Assembly: GCA_022496185.1 (NCBI GenBank)
Contig: WTXG01000333.1
Span: forward strand, 1-35,573
Length of the DNA: 35,573 nucleotides
Reading direction: 5' to 3'
Origin: Multifurca ochricompacta
Lineage: Eukaryota; Basidiomycota; Agaricomycetes; Russulales; Russulaceae
Part shown: piece by piece, positions 22,101-30,345 of the stretch
Position numbering within the stretch: the stretch's first letter is position 1
Layout: each line of letters begins with the position of its first letter
Notes under the pieces: model-generated
The model's database searches: none
What the model saw: only the letters and a program-made list of their open reading frames with translations
Told to the model about the DNA's origin: nothing
Program-made: the position numbers and the translations under genes

Positions 22101-22596
22101 GTACCGGCAGCCTTTATTGTCGGGTGTCTGACTGCGTAATCATAGCCCATTGATGTGATAATGGTGGGGTATGATTCTTTATCCATCGTTGCATCCGCCC
22201 AATTGATCTTGGGTTCAAACGCAGCGAGCCACGGGTATCCCAGAATGAGGTCTTTGTCTCCTAGATCCGTGATTAAGAAGCGAATGTTTTTCGTAGCTTC
22301 TCCAACCTGGACCCTCAGATCCGTGTAGTGGGTGATCTTTCCCGCACGGTTGGCTGTTCCATCAATGTTCCAAATGTTCTTTTCCTGGGGAAGTGCCAGC
22401 CGTCCCAAACCCATTGTCCTAAGTAGTCGTGGGTGAATAAAATTGTCGGTGGCTCCTGAGTCCACCAAGATATCTCGATCGGCCGTCCTCTGTGTAGTTT
22501 CAAAATGGACTGGTATTTTCAACGATTTGAATCGACTAGCATACACAGAGGTAACATGGAGTGCTCGCGCCCAGGCCGATGGGTTTGAGCCTATTA
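19117..22596 (-). pseudogene. Element A Pol: protease, RT, RNase H, integrase, chromodomain
   Basis: Order on the minus strand: protease 'DSGATDNF' (near 22450), RT with 'YMDD' (near 21425), RNase H 'FELEVDASRF' and 'WDRELLAIV', integrase H2C2 finger, catalytic Asp in 'AMDFIVKLP', Asp in 'ISDRDTRF' and Glu near 19875, GPY/F-type 'HGPFQITRKL', then a chromodomain with 'YYLIKWKGFPDSDSSWEP' (19120-19280). Lesions: TGA at 21380-21382, frameshift near 20958, frameshift near 19890 just before the catalytic Glu, and TGA at 19285-19287 at the entry to the chromodomain. Where B can be compared, the first stop matches CGA in B. The chromodomain class targets integration to marked chromatin. Pol starts in the -1 frame relative to Gag (see 22594-22602). 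The copy is inactive. Confidence 0.92.
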
Positions 22597-22602
22597 AAAA
22601 TC
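22594..22602 (-). promoter_or_regulatory. Candidate -1 frameshift site at the Gag/Pol junction (A)
   Basis: On the minus strand Gag ends GAT TTT TAA, and the Pol frame is one base back, GGA TTT TTA. The run of five T before the stop would let tRNA-Phe slip by one base. The B copy has the same junction. Confidence 0.55.
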
Positions 22603-22883
22603 CTTCTTTGCAAATGCCTTCTCTACTAGTATGGCGCGTACTTCCTCACTCTCTTTCATCATGTTAGCCCATATGTCCTGAGCCTTCTCTTCTTTTGACC
22701 ATTTGTCTATGGTTGGTGGGTTGTTCTGAGCAGGATGTTCTGTTGCCGTAGTGGTGGCAGCGACCCGTGCTCCCTTCTTGGGGCAGTCTTGAGACATGTG
22801 CCCCAATGCTCTACAACGGAAGCAGCGCCCTTCTTTCATGAGGGTTTGTCGCTCATCCTCCGTGAGTGTCGCTCGAGCTCGGG
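22594..22883 (-). pseudogene. Element A Gag C-terminal fragment
   Basis: About 97 codons with one zinc knuckle 'CFRCRALGHMSQDC' (CxxCx4Hx4C), ending 'AFAKKDF' and a TAA at 22594-22596. The frame is open upstream into the LTR of B, giving a frame from ATG 22956 that fuses LTR-encoded residues to this fragment. The capsid part is missing, replaced at 22883/22884 by element B. Confidence 0.85.
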
Positions 22884-23475
22884 TGTTACGTCTGGTGCGG
22901 GACGCTTCACACGACTTGTGCGACAGTGCGATTCGTAGGTTCAGGTAAGAAACCAATAAGGTCTCTTGGAGTTCAAGTGGGACGAGTCAAAGTCAAAGGG
23001 GCACGTCCCTAAGACAATGTTGAACGGAAAGGCGCCAGAAGCACCTGGGACACTGAGTTTAAAGAGTCAAAGGGGATGTCCGGAAGACAAGCACCGATGT
23101 ATTCAATAAGTCAAGTCTGGAGTCTACAAAGTAGATACAGCGGACTTATATACGTAAGTAAACGGGCGTCTACGAGATAAGGATAACGAGGTCAGGTGGG
23201 CCCAAATATACGAAAGCGGAGGGCGTAGAGCCTGGCTTCTGATAGGGTATTAAGTAAGTGTCCGGTCGTAAAGATAAAGAGATATGAGATAACGATAAGG
23301 GCAAACATCGGCATATAGCAAGTCAACAAGCACAAAGGAGATCACGGGGATGGTAGGAGAGCACGTGATGGGTCCCAGGACGGAGATGTGATCATGAAAT
23401 GTAGGGTGGGTGGTAGAGAGGGGTCGTCGTTGGGAAGAGTAAAGAAAACGGGGTTGCTCGGCAAGGACTGTAACA
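22884..23475 (-). repeat. Element B 3' LTR
   Basis: 592 bp, TGTTACG to TGTAACA; minus-strand TATA box at 23145-23152. By eye it differs from the 5' LTR at roughly 30-40 positions, almost all transitions (about 94-95% identity). Because it directly precedes the Gag fragment of A, it also occupies the place of a 5' LTR for A. Confidence 0.93.
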
Positions 23476-23492
23476 TCACCCCCTCTTCTGGT
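23476..23492 (-). other. Polypurine tract of element B
   Basis: Minus strand 'cagaagagggggtga' directly before the 3' LTR, identical to that of element A. Confidence 0.8.
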
Positions 23493-23506
23493 TCTAGCAG
23501 ACCCGG

Positions 23507-24745
23507 CTAGAAACGACTCGTACCGTCATCATCTTGTACCAGCTCCAAATAATCGTCAGCTACATTACGATCGTCCATGGCGTAGTTCTCCTTGTCCTTG
23601 TCTTGGGGACACTGATGAGTGCGGAGGAATCCGTAAGGGCCTCGTTGCCCGCAAAGACGGCACAGATCGTGGATGGGACAATCCAACTCCCGGTGTCCCG
23701 AATTGTGACGCAGGCACTTACCGCACCACCCGGACGGGTTGCTAATCGTCGGGGTAACTCCTACTCGGCGGAAGATACAGAACCTGCTCCAATGCAGGTT
23801 GCTACGACAGTGCCGGCACCACTTGCGGTTAAGAGGACAGTTCCAGCTGATGTGATACTTGCTGTCGCACCGCCAGCACGTCTCCCCACGGGGGTTCTCA
23901 TGCATGCGCGGCATTTCGAACCGGTTTGGTAGTAACACCGGGGCCGCCCCCAATGATCGTGGTGGAAGGGGCCGGGCATAGGTGTCAGCGTACCTTTCAG
24001 CGATCGTCTGATAGGCGTCCCCCTTCTCCAGCCTCTTGCGGATCTCCACTAACTCCTGCTCGATTTGGAACATCCCGTTGGTCAACCGAGCCATCATCTT
24101 GGCATGTTCTTTGTACTGTCGGTTGAGTGTATTGCGCAGGGTCAGGTTCTTCCGCAGCCTCATTACCTCGGCTTTGAGGCGCGGAAGTCGCATGTCACTC
24201 AGTACCTCGTCGATGGCGAAGGCTCGGGAATCTTCGGCAGCCAAGTGCCCCAACTGCTCATCGGTCATCGTGTGATGCAGATGACCTGTATACCTTTCCT
24301 CCAGATAAACCGGAGCTCCATAAACCGGACCGTCCTTCTTCATGCATCCGGCGACGTCCATCCCTCCGTTGGTGTAGAAGATGTACTTGGCAATTGCGAC
24401 AGTCCCATCACCCATAGTGATCTCCAGTGGGTAGTACATAGAGGAGTTGGGATTGTTGCTGATGAACGGGAACTCCGGGACTTCGTCGTCCGATTCCATA
24501 CCCACCAGGTCATTTGGGTGCGGTTCTTCACAGTGATTGAAATCGTCGTTGGGGTTGGGGGACTGGTTCTTGACTCGAGCCTCGGCAGCTTCATAGTCGA
24601 TGGGGGAAGAAGGGCGTGTAGAGGGGTGGGCAGAGGGGAAATTCTCGACAACTACGGTGGTGGCAGTGAAGGCGTCGACGGCAGCGTTGGCGGCGATGAA
24701 AGACATAATGGACTGTGTGGTAGTAGAACGTTGCTGTGGGAGCAT
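23507..24745 (-). CDS. Element B ORF3: coiled coil plus four zinc-knuckle-type motifs
   Basis: 412 codons from ATG 24745, exactly as long as the A copy and alignable without a gap. I count about 33 amino-acid differences (about 92% identity). All knuckle cysteines and histidines are kept: CxxCx4Hx4C twice, CxxCx6Hx4C, and the looser fourth motif. Two of the few changes replace extra cysteines in A (within the second and third knuckles) by Arg, which shows that those cysteines are not ligands. The ORF starts 37 nt after the pol stop at 24783-24785 and ends just before the polypurine tract. Its integrity contrasts with ten lesions in the neighbouring pol. Translation might use a subgenomic or spliced RNA, or reinitiation after pol; the sequence does not decide. 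A Gag-like RNA-binding role is inferred. Confidence 0.85.
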   Translation of the reverse strand: MLPQQRSTTTQSIMSFIAANAAVDAFTATTVVVENFPSAHPSTRPSSPIDYEAAEARVKNQSPNPNDDFNHCEEPHPNDLVGMESDDEVPEFPFISNNPNSSMYYPLEITMGDGTVAIAKYIFYTNGGMDVAGCMKKDGPVYGAPVYLEERYTGHLHHTMTDEQLGHLAAEDSRAFAIDEVLSDMRLPRLKAEVMRLRKNLTLRNTLNRQYKEHAKMMARLTNGMFQIEQELVEIRKRLEKGDAYQTIAERYADTYARPLPPRSLGAAPVLLPNRFEMPRMHENPRGETCWRCDSKYHISWNCPLNRKWCRHCRSNLHWSRFCIFRRVGVTPTISNPSGWCGKCLRHNSGHRELDCPIHDLCRLCGQRGPYGFLRTHQCPQDKDKENYAMDDRNVADDYLELVQDDDGTSRF

Positions 24746-24782
24746 GTACTGGGGACTTTGCTTGGGGTATGAGCCGTTCCTT

Positions 24783-27700
24783 TTAACTGCCCTTGGGCGC
24801 TTCAGGATGTCGGGCATGGAACTCCGAGATAAGGACCGGGGCAAAGATATCTCCGGCGGGCTCCCACGAACTGTCCGAGTCTGGGAATCCTTTCCACTTG
24901 ACTAGGTAATGCAGTTTGCGCCCTCGGCCTTTACGTGAGGAGTCTAAGATTTGCTCCACTTCCCACTCCGCTTCTCCATCGACTAAGTCAGGAGGGGGTC
25001 TTGGGAAGTTTTCCCCATGCAGGGACGTTTCTTTGTAAGGCGTCAGGAGCCGAGCATGGAAGACGGGATGGATCTTCCATGTGGGCGGGAGTCTAAGTTC
25101 ATATGATACATCTGACAGCTTCCTTGTTATCGTGAAGGGTCCGTGACGTCAGGGAGCCAGCTTGGCAGTTGGGTGTGATGTATGGATATTCTTTCCTTCT
25201 AGCCAGACAAGGTCATTGGTCTGATAAGGTGTGAACTTCGATGGTCTTTCAGATAGGGTCTTTGCGCCTTCAGCAGGTTCTCATTGGCCGATTTCCTGAT
25301 CTCTTCCCATTGGCTGATACGCTGCGCAGCCGAAGGGACATTCGTGGGTTTCTTGGTCCAACTGGTCCGTGGCGTCCATCCCATGATAAGTGAAAATGGA
25401 GGAGTTTTAGTAGTCCCGTTGGGCCATGAATTATGTGCAAACTCTGCCATTGCCAGCCAGTCAGCCCAATCATCCTGTCGTCCATTGCACCAGAACCGAA
25501 GATACTGTTCTAGCCATTGGTTTGTTCTCTCTGACTGTCCATCAGTTTGTGGATGGTAGGCAGTCGAGATATTTTGGGTGATGTCTAAGGTTTTACAGAG
25601 CGCTCTGGCAAATGCGGAGGTGAAACGTGGGTCCCGATCAGAGATGATCTTTTCTGGGAGACCGTAGTGTCTGTAGGCATGATCCAGGTAGAGCTTGGCC
25701 ACTCCTTCCGCTGTGACGGACTCATTACAGGGTATGAACAGTGCCGCTTTAGAGCAATCATGGTCGGTGATGGTCAAGATAGAGTCAAATCCTCTGGAGA
25801 TGGGGAGTTTAACTATGAAGTCCATTGCAATGGTCTGGAATGGTAGTGAGGCTGTCGGCGTGATTGGGAACAGTGCTGGTGGGTGCGGGTGCGTGTTTAC
25901 TTTGTTGGCTTGGCAGTCCGTGCATCCTTTCACATATTCTTCTACATCCTTCTTCATGTTTGGCCACCAGTAATCTCGTTTGGCCAAGGCGTACGTGTTA
26001 GCGATGCCGGGTGGCCTGCAGAGGGAAGGTCGTGGTGAAAATGGATCACCCCCCTCTTAATGTTGTCGCCACCGGTGACAACGAGCCGATCTCCGTCCTT
26101 CCACCAGAGGCCGTCAATCTTCTTCAGGTTGTGTGCATCGGCCCATGATCGACATAACTGCTGATTCATGTTCTGTGACACTTGGGCCCATAAATCCATA
26201 TCATGGAGGCTCACGACGGCAGTTCTCGCAAAGACTTCTTCGGGGAGGACTGTGATATCGTTGTTGTCCTCTCCTCCATTGTTCAGGTCAGGCCGTCGTG
26301 ACAGGGCGTCTGCTCGTGCGTTACGACTTCCTGCAATGTGTTTCAACACGAAGTTGTACTCTTCCAGCTCCAAGACTTCACGAGCGACCCGTCGACTGAT
26401 CTTATGGGGTTCCTTCCAATATAGCAGGTTGGAGTGGTCGGTGTGGATAATGGTTTTATGGGGAGTCCCAGCTAGGTATGGTCGCCAATGTCGTAATGCC
26501 TTTACTATGGCAAGCAGTTCTCTGTCCCAAATGTCATAATTTCGTTCCGCCGGTGAGAATGTTTCGGAATAAAAGGCAACCGGATGAAGCAGTCCCGTCG
26601 CGTCTCTTTGATTTAGTACTGCTCCGTTCGCAAAGTGTGATGCGTCAACTTCGAGTTCGAACGGTGCTCCTAGGTCTGGTTGCAGGAGGATGGGTTCTGA
26701 GCTCACGATGTCTCGGATCCGTTTGAAAGCTTGCTGCTGTTCGGCTCCCCAGTGCCAGGGTACATCCTTCTTCAACAACCCATTTAACGGTTGGGCAATG
26801 CCTGAGAAGCCTCGTACAAATCGTCAGTAAAATTGCAGAACCCGATGAATGACCGCACGTCCTTGATACATGTGGGAGTGGGCCACTCCCGTACTCCTTG
26901 CACCTTTACTGGGTCCATCCGGACGCATCCTTTTCTAGGATGACTCCCAAGTACTCTATACTGCATTGTTCAAATGAACACTTGGCTGGTTTGAGATATA
27001 GGTCGTGTTCGTGCAGAATTTCCAGTACCTGGTGAACCCGCTCTCGGTGATGGGCCAAGTCGTCTGTTGTAGCTACAAGGATATCGTCCATGTACACCAC
27101 CACTTCACCTGTGAGGATGAGGTCACGAAAGATGTGGTTCATCATAGACTGAAAGGTGGCAGGTGAATTGGTGAGGCCGAAAAACATGACGTTTGGTTCG
27201 AAGAGTCCCTGGTTGGTTTTGAATGCGGCTTTACATTGGTCCCCTTCCTTAATTCTGATGTTGTTGTATCCCATCGGACGTCCATCTTGGAGAAGAGGGA
27301 CTTGTCACGCATGGTATCAATGAGTTCGGAGATGAGAGGAAGGGGTAGGCATTTTTATGGTATGAGCATTTATCCGTCGGTAATCCTGAACAGGTCGAAG
27401 TTTGCCATCTTTCTTCTTGATGAAGAAGAAGGGTGATGCATATGGTGACTTCGATGGACGAATGTACCCTTTTGCAAGGTGCTCTTCGAGGAACGTTGTA
27501 AGTGCCGCTTGCTCCGTCTGGGATAATGGATAAATTTTGCAGTCAATGGCGGACGGGGTATCAGGTGTGAAGTCGATAGCATGATCCCAAGGTCGCGCAG
27601 GTGGGAAGCGTTGTGACTCTTCCTCTGAGAAGACCTTCCAGTGCCGGTGGTACACCTCCGGCACTACCTCTTCAAACGTTTGTTCAGTACGCCCTCTGCA

Positions 27701-28240
27701 GCCTTCTGGGCAAGCTCTGATGCCTTTGTAGCATAACAGTGACCAACGTCTTCTTCTGCTGTCCTCGCATGTCGGACGGCGTAATCGTACCCTAATGATG
27801 TAATGAGAACAGGGTAAATTCCTTGTCCATGGTTGCGTCGCTCCAATTGATCTTTGGTTCGAATGCTGCCAACCATGGGTACCCTAGGATTAAATCTTCG
27901 TTTCCTAGATTGGTGACAAGGAACCGAATCGCCTTTGTCCTCTCTCCTACTTGGACATTGAGGTCGGTGTAGTGGGTAATTCTTCCGGCTCTATTGGCGT
28001 TCCGTCTATATTCCAAATGTTCTTTTCCTGGGGGAGTTCCAGCATCCCCAGGCCCATGGTTCTCGCCATTCGTGGCTGATGAAGTTATCAGTGGCACCTG
28101 AGTCTATCAGGATGTCACGGTCGGCCGTCCTCTGTGCAGTCTCGAAATGTACTGGTATTTTCAGTGATTTGAAGCGACTAGTATACACAGAGGTTACATG
28201 TAATGCTCGTGCCCAGGCCGACGGGGTAGAGCCAGTCAAA
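24783..28240 (-). pseudogene. Element B Pol: protease, RT, RNase H, integrase, chromodomain
   Basis: Same domain order as A: protease 'DSGATDNF' (near 28095), RT 'YMDD' (near 27093), RNase H 'FELEVDASHF', integrase with 'MDFIVKLP', 'ISDRDPRF' and 'DGQSERTNQW', chromodomain 'LHYLVKWKGFPDSDSSWEP' (near 24880). I count nine frame changes (near 28060, 27870, 27665, 27350, 27280, 26930, 26800, 26000 and 25255) and one TGA at 25149-25151 where A has CGA. Residues after 'FIS' in the protease and in the middle of RT are therefore out of frame. This copy cannot make a polyprotein. The B sequence is nevertheless useful for locating lesions in A. Confidence 0.92.
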
Positions 28241-28244
28241 AATC
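28236..28244 (-). promoter_or_regulatory. Candidate -1 frameshift site at the Gag/Pol junction (B)
   Basis: On the minus strand Gag ends GAT TTT TGA, and Pol continues as GGA TTT TTG. Both the last five Gag residues (AKKDF) and the five-T run are the same in A. Confidence 0.55.
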
Positions 28245-29278
28245 CTTTTTGGCGAAAGCCTTCTCTACCAAGATGGCTCGCACTTCTCACTTTCCTTCAT
28301 CATGTTTGCCCATATCTCCTGCGCTTTTCTTCTTTGTTGGTGTCTTTTTGTCGACAGTCGGTGGGTTGTTACGGATAGGTGAGACCGTTGCTTCCGCCAC
28401 TCGTACTCCTTTCCTTGGGCACTCCCTAGACATATGACCATGCTTGCAGCGGAAGCACCTTCCTTCTTTCATCAATGTCTGTCTCTCGTCTTCTGTAAGC
28501 GCACCCGTGCCCTGGTTCTGTCAGCCGAGGTATCCATTGCATTTGGATCCCTCTGGGAGGCATGGGCGGGTTTGACCCCGAATGCCGCCTTCCACTGGTC
28601 CCGGGTCTTTCCTTTCTTTGTGTCGACTCCAAGCGTGTTTGGAAGTCGAGATAATCTTGTTGCTGTCGTCGGGCAGCATCAACCCATTGATCCCAGTCCT
28701 GAGGGTGGTGGAACTGGATAATGTTTTTGACCAGTGGTTAGGCAGTCCTGCGAGAAGAGGTCCAGTGTCGCCTCTTCATCTGTGTCGTACCCAGCCCTGT
28801 TGGCTAGGCTTCTGAATTTTGCCACGTAGGCATCCAACTCCCCCTTTTCCATCTTGAGAGACTTTAACTCTCGGGCGGCCTTCTGCTTGGCCTGCCCGTC
28901 CGTGAATGCATCTTTGAATCTCTGGGCCACAGTTTCCCAAAGACCTTCGCTAGTGGTACGACGACCACCTTCAACTTCTTCATTCAGCCACTCCAGCTGT
29001 TCCATGGTCCAGTCATCTACGCATCTCCTCGTATCAGAGAGAGAAAGAGGTTGGCGCGTTGAAATGGGTTGATGATCTGGGGGACGTCGTGGTTGAAGTT
29101 TTTAAATGTTGTAAACTCCAACATGAATTCTTGCTCTGGGAGCGGTCCCCAGTGAACGTTTGGGGTAGTACTCCTGACAATCGCCCAGAGGGCGGGGGTA
29201 TGTTTGGTGGCATCATCATTGGTGGGGTGGCGGGGGGGGAGGGGCTGGGTCTGGGAGCTGGGCAGCGATGGTGGACAT
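28236..29278 (-). pseudogene. Element B Gag
   Basis: Candidate start ATG 29278 in a Pro-rich segment. The capsid (retrotransposon Gag-type) part follows, with 'FTGDRSQSK', 'INPFQRANLFLSLIRGDA' and 'WETVAQRFKDAF', then a zinc knuckle 'CFRCKHGHMSREC' (28400-28450). The knuckle spacing is CxxCx3Hx4C, one residue short compared with A, so a codon appears lost. Frame changes occur at the C-run near 29229-29240, near 29135, near 29010 and around 28740 and 28320. Gag forms the particle and binds the RNA. This copy is non-functional. Confidence 0.85.
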
Positions 29279-29481
29279 TTTTCGTGTAGATGGGGTGGCG
29301 GTACTGGTGGACTGTGTGGATATCTGAGGAGTTGTCAAAGCAGGGGCTCTGATCGTGACAACTGCTGGTGCAACTGGGGTTGTAGTCGACGCTAATACCA
29401 GTGCTTCTTCGCTGTGTTCTTCTACGTACTCTTCTGGTTCAGAGTCCGTGACAATGGCCGGGGGATTTTCTCTCCACGGTC

Positions 29482-29826
29482 CTAACCGAATTCAGGTGGG
29501 GCGGGTCCTGTAGTGACCCAAGAGTGTCGGCTATCCGAATATCGGATACGGTACCAAACCCTCTTTTCGTCGTCGTATTCTACCGGTTGGTATCTTCCGT
29601 CGTGATAGACGTAGTATCCAAACTCGGACTCAAAATCTTCCAGGCGGCAGAGCCAAGTGTTGCTGTGAAAGATTATTTCTTCCTTCGTTCGATGAGTTCT
29701 TCTTTGAACAGAGTCTGACTGCGGCTGGAAGCCACGATGAGAGACTTGACTTGATGTTACGCCCGGTGCGGGACGTTCACACAACTTGTGTGACAGTGCG
29801 ATTCGTAGGTTCAGATAAGAAACCAA
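29482..29826 (-). CDS. Element B leader frame spanning LTR and internal region
   Basis: 114 codons from ATG 29826 inside the 5' LTR, across the LTR end at 29755, to TAG at 29482. Upstream of Gag and in its own frame. The internal part contains 'WLCRLEDFESEFGYYV' and 'RVWYRI'. A similar arrangement (W-L..E.DF..GYWV..VWY.I) is found at the same place in element C, which argues for a real coding unit. It could be an N-terminal extension of Gag (an intron or frameshift would be needed) or a separate small protein. The start codon is uncertain because no ATG occurs between the LTR end and the motif. No known domain is recognised. Confidence 0.5.
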   Translation of the reverse strand: MVSYLNLRIALSHKLCERPAPGVTSSQVSHRGFQPQSDSVQRRTHRTKEEIIFHSNTWLCRLEDFESEFGYYVYHDGRYQPVEYDDEKRVWYRIRYSDSRHSWVTTGPAPPEFG

Positions 29827-30345
29827 TGAGGTCTCTTGGAGTTCAAGTGGGACGAGTCAAAGTCAAAGGGGCACGTCCCTAAGACAATGTTGAACGGAAA
29901 GGCGCCAGAAGCACCTGGGACACTGAGTTTAGAGAATCGAAAGGGATGTCCAGAAGACAAGCACCGATGTATTCAATAAGTCAAGTCTGAAGTCTACAAG
30001 GTAGATACAGCGGACTTATATACGTAAGTAAGCGGGCGTCTACGAGATAAGGATAACGAAGTCAGGTGGGCCCAAATATACGGAAGCGGAGGGCGTAGAG
30101 CCTGGCTTCTGATAGGGTATTAAGTAAGTGTCCGGTCGTAAAGATAAGGAGATACGAGATAACGATAAGGGCAAACATAGGTATACAGCGAGTCAACAAG
30201 CACAATGGAGGTCACGGGGATGGTAGGAGAGCACATGATGGGTCCCAGGACGGGGACGTGATCATGAAATGTAGGGTGGGTGGAAGAGAGGGGTCGTCGT
30301 TGGGAAGGGTAAAGAAAACGGGGTTGCTTGGCAGGGATTGTAACA
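29755..30345 (-). repeat. Element B 5' LTR
   Basis: 591 bp, TGTTACG to TGTAACA; minus-strand TATA box at 30015-30022. No clear tRNA-complementary site starting with TGG follows directly after the LTR end; the nearest TGG is about 18 nt inside, so the priming mechanism is unclear. Confidence 0.93.

Larger units (their letters stand above)
17220..22883 (-). mobile_element. Ty3/gypsy chromovirus element A, 5' part missing
   Basis: It runs from its own 3' LTR (17220-17811) through ORF3, chromodomain, integrase, RNase H, RT and protease to the zinc knuckle of Gag. There it stops at the 3' LTR of element B. The left flank CAACT lies within copia Gag, so A (or its ancestor) inserted into the copia element. 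The 5' LTR, primer binding site and most of Gag are absent from the window. Confidence 0.9.
22884..30345 (-). mobile_element. Ty3/gypsy chromovirus element B with both LTRs
   Basis: 7.46 kb with a 3' LTR (22884-23475) and a 5' LTR (29755-30345). The order is leader frame, Gag, Pol, chromodomain, ORF3. The flanks differ (TCGGG in element A Gag on the left, AATTT in element C Pol on the right), so there is no target duplication. Pol and Gag are heavily frameshifted, ORF3 is intact. Confidence 0.92.

Noticed and set aside
24065..24772. 235-codon plus-strand frame opposite ORF3 of B
   Set aside because: Mirror frame of the well-supported minus-strand ORF3; it has no domain of its own and no equally long partner in A.
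29730..29754. tRNA primer binding site of element B
   Set aside because: A TGG-starting segment lies about 18 nt inside the LTR end, but its complement does not fit a tRNA 3' end well at the T-loop position. Not supported.
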